A stretch of DNA of 64,000 bases from CAINVV01 sp963663675 (GTDB lineage: Bacteria > Bacteroidota > Bacteroidia > Bacteroidales > Prolixibacteraceae), in assembly GCA_963663675.1 (NCBI GenBank), contig OY760498.1, positions 744,001 through 808,000 on the forward strand. Direction: 5' to 3'. The notes below the pieces were generated by a model that searched no databases, was not told the DNA's origin, and saw only the letters and a program-made list of their open reading frames with translations. This document shows, piece by piece, positions 41,115 to 49,800 of this stretch. Numbering within the stretch: position 1 is the stretch's first letter; each line of letters starts with the position of its first letter. Position numbers and translations under genes: made by a program.

Positions 41115-43205
41115 TCAGACGATTCTCAGGTGTTCGCTTTTGTTTTCGACAGGTAAGGTAAAGGAGAATCGTGAACCTAAACCTACAGTTGATTCAATTA
41201 CTATTTTGCTTCCCAGCATTTTAACAAAATCATTGGCCAGGGAGAGGCCGATCCCTGAACCTCCATACATCCTCTTCATACTCAGATCAATCTGATAGAA
41301 TCTGTCAAAAATCTTTTCATACTGATCTTCGGGAATGCCAATGCCTGTATCCCTGACAAAAAATTCAATTTTGGAATACCCGATCAGGTTGTATCCGAAT
41401 TCAATTTCACCCTCCTCCGTAAATTTGATGGCATTGTCCAGGAGGCTTTCCATGATATCTTTTATTTTATTGCCATCACAAAAAATCGAATATTTAGGGT
41501 GTTCATTGCCTTTCATCGGGTAAAGCCTCAGATGATCTTTTTCAAGCTGACCCTTCTCGTACATGAACTGCCTGTTAAGTTCATTAACCAGGCCGTTAAT
41601 ATTATAGAACTGGTTATTAACTTTTTCGACGCCACTCTGTATTTTTGATAGTTTAATGGTATCACTGAAAACATGCAGCAGAATCTGGCAGTTACGGACG
41701 ATTATCTGCAAGTAATTCATCCGTTCCGTCCTTGATGCTTCATCATTGATCAGAACATTGGAGAATCCAACGATGGCATTCAAAGGCGTGCGTACTTCGT
41801 GCGAGATATTTTGAAGGAATGCCGCCTTGAGCATATCTGCTTCTTCCGCTTTCTTCCTGGCTTCTTCAATTGCCTGAATTGAAAATTTTTGTTTGGAAAT
41901 ATCTCTTGATATGGCCATAACGGCCTGATTATTAAGTTTTACCATCCTCATCTCGAAGAAGCAGGTGCCCTTACCCTTCACTTCAAGTGCATATTCAATG
42001 GTTTCAATTGAGTTGTTAGCGATCACATACTGTATGGATTTATTCACCTGTTTGACCATTCGGGGTGAAAATCCTACCTCAAAAATAGTGCTTCCGATAA
42101 TTTCGGAGGCCAGCATATCAATCCCGTTATCTGATTTAGGGACGTAATCCGTATAAGTTCCATCCTTGTCAATGACAAAGAAAATATCGGGAATAGTCTC
42201 CAGCAGGAGCTTGTAACGGTGCTTGCTGTTACCCAATTCATTAATAATCGATTTAATGCCTGAAATATTTTCAAAAAAGATAATCAGATTATCCTTGTCG
42301 ATCGGGAAAGAGCTTACCCGGAACCATTTCTCAGTATGCGGTACGAGGATCTCTTTCCTGGTACGTTTAGTATGGTCAAACAACGATTGCCAGTCCACTT
42401 CGTCCCTGAACAGTTTTTGAAACAACAGATGAACAGGCATGTCCTTTACTTCTGAGTACCGGACTTCAAAATACTCTTCGAAGGCAGGATTCACGTAGGT
42501 TACCCTGTAACCGGTTTTTTCACCGAATTCATCCCGATCAGTTTTAAATCTTAATATTCCTTCAAAGTTCTGATGAAACAGGCGGGTTTGACTTTCCCGA
42601 AGCAGGTGAATTTTCCGGGTCTTCTCTTTTATCCGCAAATGTGATACAAGGGACATGATGTAGCCAGCTACACCTATTAAAAGATAGATCAATACCGGAT
42701 GCAATGTCCCTAAATGGTTCCAATTCACCTGGAAGATAAGATTTTTGGGGACTGATGTAACCAGATGCCCTGCCATGACTCCTGTTGTCAGAATAAGGTA
42801 GGTTAGAATCTGTAATGGCTTGTCTGACAGCAATATCAAAATGAAAAATGCAGATGTGAAAAGGTAGATTTCATAATTGAAAGAGGACTCCGGAGGAAAA
42901 ATCGCATAACGGGATGAGATCATCAGGAAGTAAGCAGGTACAGGAATAAAAAAAAGTGAGTTGAGAGCCGCATTTTTCTTCCCCTCACGGAGAAAAAAGA
43001 AAACAAGTATGAATATTCCTATAAATGACAGAGTGTGAGGAAAATAGCTTGAGTTGAAAAAGTTTAGGAGGTCGAGGATCAGGACAATCACAGCCCCTGC
43101 CAAAAGAAGAAGATTGACATAGAAAAACAATCGGATAAGTCCTAATTCCTGTTTATATAAATGAGGGTATTTGCCCTTCAAGCTACTTCCTGATTTCTTT
43201 GGCAT
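41115..43205 (-). CDS. Membrane sensor histidine kinase with two PAS domains
   Basis: 696 residues. Six or so membrane helices in the first 190 residues (LIRLFFYVNLLLLAGAVIVLILDLL; TLSFIGIFILVFFFL; and others), then PAS 1 (about 205-320), PAS 2 (about 330-445; LLLETIPDIFFVIDKDGTYTDYVP), HisKA with the phospho-acceptor His in FLQNISHEVRTPLNAIVGFSN (about residue 467) and HATPase with N box LLDNAIKFTEEGEIEFG, G1 VRDTGIGIPED, F box IFDRFYQ and G2 YGGSGIGLSLA. There is no receiver domain and no response regulator gene nearby, so it is an orphan. The membrane part has no visible periplasmic domain, so signal sensing may be in the membrane or via PAS. Confidence 0.92.
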   Translation of the reverse strand: MPKKSGSSLKGKYPHLYKQELGLIRLFFYVNLLLLAGAVIVLILDLLNFFNSSYFPHTLSFIGIFILVFFFLREGKKNAALNSLFFIPVPAYFLMISSRYAIFPPESSFNYEIYLFTSAFFILILLSDKPLQILTYLILTTGVMAGHLVTSVPKNLIFQVNWNHLGTLHPVLIYLLIGVAGYIMSLVSHLRIKEKTRKIHLLRESQTRLFHQNFEGILRFKTDRDEFGEKTGYRVTYVNPAFEEYFEVRYSEVKDMPVHLLFQKLFRDEVDWQSLFDHTKRTRKEILVPHTEKWFRVSSFPIDKDNLIIFFENISGIKSIINELGNSKHRYKLLLETIPDIFFVIDKDGTYTDYVPKSDNGIDMLASEIIGSTIFEVGFSPRMVKQVNKSIQYVIANNSIETIEYALEVKGKGTCFFEMRMVKLNNQAVMAISRDISKQKFSIQAIEEARKKAEEADMLKAAFLQNISHEVRTPLNAIVGFSNVLINDEASRTERMNYLQIIVRNCQILLHVFSDTIKLSKIQSGVEKVNNQFYNINGLVNELNRQFMYEKGQLEKDHLRLYPMKGNEHPKYSIFCDGNKIKDIMESLLDNAIKFTEEGEIEFGYNLIGYSKIEFFVRDTGIGIPEDQYEKIFDRFYQIDLSMKRMYGGSGIGLSLANDFVKMLGSKIVIESTVGLGSRFSFTLPVENKSEHLRIV

Positions 43206-43374
43206 TTAGATCCAAAAGGCTTCTTAATGGTTCATAAATAAACACAAATTCCGTCTCAATTGTATAAATGTGACATTTATTAGCAATTTTAAGACAGAGA
43301 TCCCATAGATTTGTATGATCAAATGATTTATATGGTCAGTTCAATCTAATGCAATAATACAAAAAATCAACAAT

Positions 43375-45009
43375 ATGTCAACCGGTTTCTACAATGTTCC
43401 GATTCCTAAGAATGAGCCTGTAAAAAGTTATGCACCTGCATCACCAGAGCGCGCTGAGTTGCAAAAAAAACTTCAGGAACTTCGTTCCACAGTGGCCGAC
43501 CTTGCCATGATTATCGATGGGAAGGAGGTCCGGTCAGGTAAAAGAACTGAGATGCGTCCGCCACACGACCTGGCTCACCTCCTCGGGTATTACCACCAGG
43601 GAGATAAAGACCATGTCAGGATGGCAATTGATGCAGCCTTAAAAGCAAAATCTGCCTGGGCAAACACTCCATGGCAGCATCGTGCAGCAATATTTCTGAA
43701 GGCAGCAGATCTTCTTGCCGGTCCTTTCAGAGATAAGCTCAATGCGGCCACTATGCTTGGGCAATCTAAAAATGCCTACCAGGCTGAAATTGATGCGGCA
43801 TGTGAATTGGCTGATTTTTATCGTTTTGGTGTGAGATGTATGTCTGAAATCTATTCAATGCAACCCGAATCCAATCCGGGGATGTGGAATTACAATGAAT
43901 TCAGGCCATTGGAAGGTTTTGTATTCGCACTGACACCCTTTAATTTTACATCAATAGCCGGAAATCTGCCTGTAGCCCCTGCCATGTTTGGGAATGTTAC
44001 AGTTTGGAAACCTGCAAAAACTGCAGTTTATTCGGCCAGTGTAATTATGGAACTACTGATGGAAGCAGGACTGCCTGCGGGGGTTATCAATCTTGTATTC
44101 GTGTCAGGACCTGCAGCGGGTGATGTTATCTTCAGCCATCCGGATTTCGCCGGTATCCATTTTACCGGATCTACCGGTGTCTTTCAGGATATTTGGAAAA
44201 CTATCGGAGCAAATATTTCAAACTACAAGTCATATCCCAGGATTGTTGGAGAAACCGGAGGGAAAGACTTTATTTTTGCCCATCCTTCAGCCGATATTAC
44301 AGCTTTGGCAACAGCAATTGTGAGAGGATCTTTCGAGTACCAGGGACAAAAATGTTCAGCTGCCTCCAGGGTTTACATTCCCCTGTCTATATGGGAGGAA
44401 ACCTGGCAAAAATGCGAATCACAGCTTCGCAGGATCAAAATGGGGCCACCGGAGGATTTTACCAATTTTGTCAATGCGGTGATTGATGAAGCTGCTTTTG
44501 ATAAGCTAATGGGGTTTATAGACCGTGCCCGGAAAGATGAGCATGCAAAAGTGATCTTTGGGGGGAATTGTGATAAAACGGTTGGATATTTTATTGAACC
44601 CACGGTCATCCTGACAACAAACCCGCATTACATTACTATGCAGGAAGAACTTTTCGGACCGGTGGTCACTATATATGTGTACAATGACGATCAGTTGGAT
44701 CAGACGCTGACCTTGCTGGATGAAACCTCTATTTACGCTCTGACCGGGGCCGTATTCTCGCAGGAAAGATATGCTATAGATTACATTACCAGAAGGTTGT
44801 CGAATGCTGCGGGCAATTTCTATATCAACGACAAACCAACCGGTGCAGTAGTTGGCCAACAACCTTTCGGCGGGGCCAGAGGGTCAGGAACCAATGACAA
44901 GGCAGGATCTGTTTTTAACATGCTGAGATGGGTCTCTATCCGCACCATCAAGGAGACTTTTGTTCCGGCCAGGGATTTTGAGTATCCGAATTTCCTCCCG
45001 GACGAATAA
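43375..45009 (+). CDS. pruA: L-glutamate gamma-semialdehyde (1-pyrroline-5-carboxylate) dehydrogenase
   Basis: 544 residues. NAD-dependent aldehyde dehydrogenase with the P5C type features: GFVFALTPFNFTSIAGNLPVAPAMFGNVTVWKPA (cofactor cleft), FTGSTGVF, IVGETGGKDFIFAHPSAD (catalytic Glu region), the catalytic Cys327 in GQKCSAASRVYI, and QEELFGPVVTIYVY, NDKPTGAVVGQQPFGGARGSGTNDKAG. It oxidises glutamate semialdehyde, from proline by proline dehydrogenase at 36.1 kb, to glutamate. It is the stand-alone long form found in animals and Bacteroidota. The downstream hairpin (45034-45072) ends its message directly before divIC. Confidence 0.95.
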   Translation: MSTGFYNVPIPKNEPVKSYAPASPERAELQKKLQELRSTVADLAMIIDGKEVRSGKRTEMRPPHDLAHLLGYYHQGDKDHVRMAIDAALKAKSAWANTPWQHRAAIFLKAADLLAGPFRDKLNAATMLGQSKNAYQAEIDAACELADFYRFGVRCMSEIYSMQPESNPGMWNYNEFRPLEGFVFALTPFNFTSIAGNLPVAPAMFGNVTVWKPAKTAVYSASVIMELLMEAGLPAGVINLVFVSGPAAGDVIFSHPDFAGIHFTGSTGVFQDIWKTIGANISNYKSYPRIVGETGGKDFIFAHPSADITALATAIVRGSFEYQGQKCSAASRVYIPLSIWEETWQKCESQLRRIKMGPPEDFTNFVNAVIDEAAFDKLMGFIDRARKDEHAKVIFGGNCDKTVGYFIEPTVILTTNPHYITMQEELFGPVVTIYVYNDDQLDQTLTLLDETSIYALTGAVFSQERYAIDYITRRLSNAAGNFYINDKPTGAVVGQQPFGGARGSGTNDKAGSVFNMLRWVSIRTIKETFVPARDFEYPNFLPDE

Positions 45010-45029
45010 TCTTCAGTCATATTATTTTT

Positions 45030-45077
45030 TTTGGCAGGCAGATTTCCTAACTTTGCGTGGAAATCTGCCTGCTTTTT
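45030..45077 (+). terminator. Terminator hairpin with embedded -7 promoter box, abutting the divIC start
   Basis: GCAGGCAGATTTCC (45034-45047) and GGAAATCTGCCTGC (45059-45072) form a 14-bp perfect stem, followed by TTTTT (45073-45077); the next base begins the divIC ATG. The 11-base loop is TAACTTTGCGT and contains TAACTTTG (45048-45055), a match to TAnnTTTG. A TTTG at 45030-45033 could be the -33 element, but the spacer of 14 is short. Terminator structure is certain in form; the promoter is inference. Confidence 0.75.
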
Positions 45078-45380
45078 ATGAAGTCATTGATATCTAAAAA
45101 ATTGTACGCAACATTTACAAACAAGTATTTGCTTGCCTTCATGATTTTTAGTGTCTGGATGTTGTTTATTGATGATAACAATATCTTCTTTTTGCGTAAA
45201 AATGTGAACAAGGTAAAGGAATACAGGGTAGAGAAAGCCTATTTTCTTGAAAAAATCAGAAAAGACAGTATTCAGTTGCGGGAGATGAAAGCCAACGCCA
45301 AAAATCTTGAGAAATTTGCCCGTGAAGAATTCCTGATGAAAAAGAAAGATGAAGATATTTTTCTTATCATTGAGAAGTAA
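45078..45380 (+). CDS. FtsB/DivIC-family septum formation protein
   Basis: 100 residues from ATG 45078; a GTG at 45057 lies in the terminator hairpin and is unlikely. One membrane helix (about 18-37; LLAFMIFSVWMLFID), then a coiled coil (about 40-75; rich in Lys and Glu) and the DivIC C-terminal motif NLEKFAREEFLMKKKDEDIFLI. Such proteins pair with FtsL/FtsQ at the division septum. The start codon immediately follows the T-tract of the pruA terminator, so read-through mRNA would hide the start in a hairpin; the gene probably depends on its own promoter (see 45030-45077). YqgE follows 98 bases later. Confidence 0.87.
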   Translation: MKSLISKKLYATFTNKYLLAFMIFSVWMLFIDDNNIFFLRKNVNKVKEYRVEKAYFLEKIRKDSIQLREMKANAKNLEKFAREEFLMKKKDEDIFLIIEK

Positions 45381-45478
45381 TTTTCAGGATGTACAGGTCT
45401 GAAACCATATAGGTTCAGAAAATAATTTTCTTTTTTGCCGACCACCATTTTTCACTGTTTATATTTAGCCCCGCACAT

Positions 45479-46063
45479 ATGCTGCTTGATCTGGACATAT
45501 TTAAAATTGACAGCAAACTTTCACCAAAGAACGGCAGGGTGCTCATTGCAGAACCCTTTCTTTCAGGAGATTATTTCAGCCGTTCGGCTGTTCTTTTGGT
45601 CCAGTGCGCAGCGGAGGGACATGTCGGATTTATCCTGAACAAACCTACTGATTTGCAGGTAAAGGAGCTTTTCAAGGGATTTCCTGATTTTGAGGCACCT
45701 GCCTTCCTTGGCGGACCAGTCAGTGTCGACAAGTTGTTTTTCCTTCATACACTTGGTGACAGAGTACCCGACAGCCTGGAAATCAATGACCGGCTTTACT
45801 GGAGCGGGGATTTTGAGCATTTGACTTCGCTGATCCGGGCAGGTTTGGTTGAGGAGGAAGATGTGCGTTTCTTCCTCGGTTATTCCGGCTGGAGTGCCGG
45901 TCAGCTCGAAGCCGAAATCACCGGCCATTCATGGGTTGTTATTGAACCCACTGTTGACAGCATACTTGCCAGTGATGAAAATTTCTGGACCGAAAGCGTC
46001 AAATCGATAGGCGGGAATGCATTACTCTGGCAAAACTTCCCTGAAAATCCTGAATTCAATTAA
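45479..46063 (+). CDS. YqgE/AlgH-family protein
   Basis: 194 residues. The DUF179 (YqgE/AlgH) fold is clear from NGRVLIAEPFLSGDYFSRSAVLLVQCAAEGHVGFILNKPT, FLGGPVSVDKLFFLHT, YWSGDFEHL and RFFLGYSGWSAGQLEAEI. The family has a redox-insensitive alpha/beta fold of unknown cellular role; its link with alginate regulation in Pseudomonas is indirect. A nearby Bacteroidota neighbour gene is often a division or tRNA enzyme; here it is divIC. The gene is the last before the 760-base gap that precedes the giant surface proteins. Confidence 0.9.
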   Translation: MLLDLDIFKIDSKLSPKNGRVLIAEPFLSGDYFSRSAVLLVQCAAEGHVGFILNKPTDLQVKELFKGFPDFEAPAFLGGPVSVDKLFFLHTLGDRVPDSLEINDRLYWSGDFEHLTSLIRAGLVEEEDVRFFLGYSGWSAGQLEAEITGHSWVVIEPTVDSILASDENFWTESVKSIGGNALLWQNFPENPEFN

Positions 46064-46822
46064 TCCCGTTGAGGTTTGTGTGAACCATCCCGTGTTCACA
46101 ATTGGTCAATTGTGAGAATAGGCCCCGTATTTCTGTTTATATCCCGGGTCACTGTTATCCCTCAAAATATCAGGATACGACCATTTCGAACCTGAAAATT
46201 TCCCGATAAAAAAATATGTTCCGACATTTTCATACTATTCAAATAGTTGAAATCACCTGTTTATATTATAATCACCAGTTAATTTAACATAAAAATGCAC
46301 GTTGAATAATAAGACAGAAAAATTAATTCGAAATAATGTATTGACAAAATTAGCTCATTATCAATGATTTAGACATAATGTTAAAAAAATATAAATTATT
46401 TTTCAAATTTTCTAAAACATTTTTACTTCATAAATGTTGATTTAGTTAAAGAATAATTCCACTTGCTTACCAGGGTGGGAGAGTTCTTGAGATATGCATC
46501 AATTAAAAAAGATATTCATATTTCATTCGTTCATTGCTAGCCGGATTTCCACCTGACTTGTTCTTCCCAGGATTTACAGTAACACCACAAAAATATCTGC
46601 CAGATAGCCAACGGCAATTTGCGCTTATAAAAAGGTGTGGGGTGCGAATAAAAAATGATCATTGAAATGATATGATTGATAAATGAGATTACATATTTGG
46701 TAGTTCTTTGTTTTTGCTGAACGCATGGCATACCCAAAAGTCATTTCCCGGGTGACTTCTGTAAGCCTGAATTGAGTACAAGCTGAGAAAACCGCAAATA
46801 GAGACAAATAAATATTCCTGCC
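46064..46822 (+). promoter_or_regulatory. Gene-poor region before the giant surface-protein genes
   Basis: About 760 bases, AT-rich in the middle (46200-46460), with no credible ORF. A dyad TCACAATTG-GT-CAATTGTGA at 46096-46115 is a good operator-like palindrome or weak terminator for yqgE. The last 300 bases, more GC-rich, may hold the leader of the giant gene. I cannot find a full -33/-7 promoter; no riboswitch that I recognise. Confidence 0.5.
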
Positions 46823-49800
46823 ATGAAAATTTTCAGTAAAAGAAAGTATGTCCTAAAGGCATTTACAGCGGTAATGATATTAGTATCGTTATTCCCCGTT
46901 TCGAAGCTGTCCGCCCAGATTTCCGTTGCAACACCCGCATCGCGTTGTTTTGCCGGAACAGTGGTTCTCCATGCCACAGCCTCTTCTGGTACCATTCAGT
47001 GGTATGACGCGCCATTCTATGGAACACCTATACCAAGGGGAACCACAGTCAATGGAACAGTCTCGGCGGATGGGTTTACGTTTACGACACCTTCCCTGTC
47101 CGTAACCAAAACTTATTTTGTTGATGCCCTGGATGATTCCGGTTGTTCACTGAATCCTGGCAGTAAGCGTGTAGCTGTAATCGCAACAGTCACCTCTGGA
47201 TCTGTGCAGTCAAATATTTATTATGCAAGCAATACATTTTGCAAAAGCCTTGCCGGCTCACAAGCGGTAACCCGGAATGGTACTGATGGCGGCACTTTTA
47301 CCTATTATGTTAAATCCTCTCCCGGAACAGTCTATGACTCCGGAAGCGGACCTATGACATTAGCTGCAGATGGTGCTATTACCCCTTCCAGCAGTACTTC
47401 AGGTACCTACGTCGTCACTTATACTGTTGTGCCGTCTGCGGGTTCAGGTTGTACGGAAAATCCCGCAACGACAGAGGTTACCATTACAGATGTCACTCTG
47501 GAACCAAATTTTCATTATGACGGATCTCCATTCTGTACTTCGCTTGCCGGAACCGTCAGCATCGAGGGTGGAACAAACCTGACCGGCGGCTCCTTCTCGT
47601 CCACCCCCGCAGGATTGACCATAAATGACTCCGGTACAATTACACCTTCCACCAGTACTCCTGGAAATTACACGGTAACTTATTCCATCCCCGGTACAGG
47701 AGGTTGCAATCCGCAATCGCATACAGAGAATATAACAATTACAGGGTTACCGGTTGTCAGTATTTCCTATTCGGGAAATCCATTCTGTATCAGCCTTTCT
47801 GGTGGTCAGACTGTGACCCTGACGGGTACAGGTGCCTTTACGGGGGGGAGCTTTACCAAAACCGGAACAGGAACGTTATCCATGGACGGCAGTACCGGGG
47901 CAATAACCCCGGTTACCAGTACAGCAGGAACTTATACTGTAAAATATACCACCGAAGCCTCGGCAGGATGTGCCTCAGTTGAAACTACAACCCCGGTAAC
48001 CATCAGTCCGCTTCCTTCGGCTGCAATTTCCGGTGAAGCTACGGTTTGTGTTGGTGCTGCTGCACAGGACATCACTTTCACAGGCAGCAACGGAACTCCG
48101 CCCTATACTTTCACCTACCAGGTTAATGATGGTGATTACATGACTGTCAGTACAACATCGGAAAGCAGTCAGGTTACGGTCTCCCAGGCGGCAGTACCAG
48201 GCATTTACACCTATTCGCTCGTCAGCGTCAGTCATGCCAACAGTTGTTCCCAGTCAGCAACAGGATCAGCCACGATCACTGTCAATGCAGCGCCGGTAGC
48301 CTCTTTTGCCTATAACGGTTCCATGAGTTGTGCCACAGGGACCATTTCTCCTACGTATTTGAATGGTGGGGTTGCCGGTGCTTTTACTTCCAATGTTGAC
48401 GGTATTGTCTTCTCTGCTCCGGCAGGAACTATAGACCTGGGCGCCAGTACGCCGGGTACCTATACCATTACGAATACAATTAGCGGTTGCGGAGCGGATG
48501 TAACGGCATCCACCCAGGTAACCATCACCCATGTGCCTACTGCTGCCATTACGGGCGGTGAAACTGCGACGTGTGCCAGTTCAACCCTGACGGCCTCAAC
48601 TGATGCCACTAATAAGACCTATGTGTGGTACAAAAATGATGCGGTTATTGATGGGGCGGATGCCTCAACTTACACGGCAATTTCTGGCGGCAGTTACAAA
48701 GTAAAAGTGATCAATACCGATACCGGTTGTGAGAATATCTCCGCATCAAAAACAGTCAACATTTACGCCGCACCAGAATGTTCGATCACGACTTCAGAAA
48801 CTGAGCCAATAATTTACGGGTCGACTTACACCTATACCACTCCGGCAGGAATGACTTCCTATGCCTGGTCGGTCAGTGGTGCAGGCGAAATTGTTAGTGA
48901 TGCAAATACAGAGACAGTAACAATTAAGACCACCGCAGCAAGTCCGTTTACCCTATCATTAACTATTTCCAATAGCAATGGGTGTACAAGTGTTTGTGAC
49001 AAAACAGTTTATGTAGGCCAGGCTCCGTTGACCGCAGCTTCAACAGTTGCCCCGACGGTCTATGATGGCACAAATGCTGCTGGAGCAGTAACTCTTGGTG
49101 CTGTTTCCGGGATGAAGAATGGTGAAACACTGGATATCACTCCGACAGCAGGAACCTTTGCAGATGCCAATGTTGGTGCAGAAAAGCAGGTAACTATAAC
49201 CTATTCACTGGCCAATAATACCGGCCTTGCAAGCAATTACAGCATGGCCAGTTACACCACGACAGGGGCCGTTACCGCTGCACCGTTGACGGCAGCTTCA
49301 ACAGTTGCCCCGAAGGTCTATGATGGCACAAATGCTGCTGGAGCAGTAACTCTTGGTGCTGTTTCCGGGATGAAGCATGGTGAAACACTGGATATCACTC
49401 CGACTGCAGGAACCTTTGCAGATGCCAATGTTGGTGCAGAAAAGCAGGTAACTATAACCTATTCACTGGCCGATGAAACCGGACTTGCAAGCAATTACAG
49501 CATGGCCAGTTACACCACGACAGGGGCTGTTACCGCTGCACCTTTGACCGCAGCTTCAACAGTTGCCCCGAAGGTCTATGATGGCACAAATGCTGCTGGA
49601 GCAGTAACTCTTGGTGCTGTTTCCGGGATGAAGCATGGTGAAACACTGGAAATCACTCCAACAGCAGGAACCTTTGCAGATGCCAATGTTGGTGCAGAAA
49701 AGCAGGTCACTATAACCTATTCACTGGCCGATGAAACCGGCATTGCAAGCAATTACAGCATGGCCAGTTACACAACGACTGGGGCTGTTACCGCTGCACC

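Noticed and set aside
46740..46822. c-di-GMP or other riboswitch before giant gene 1
   Set aside because: I compared the segment with the conserved core I remember for the GEMM class and found no match.
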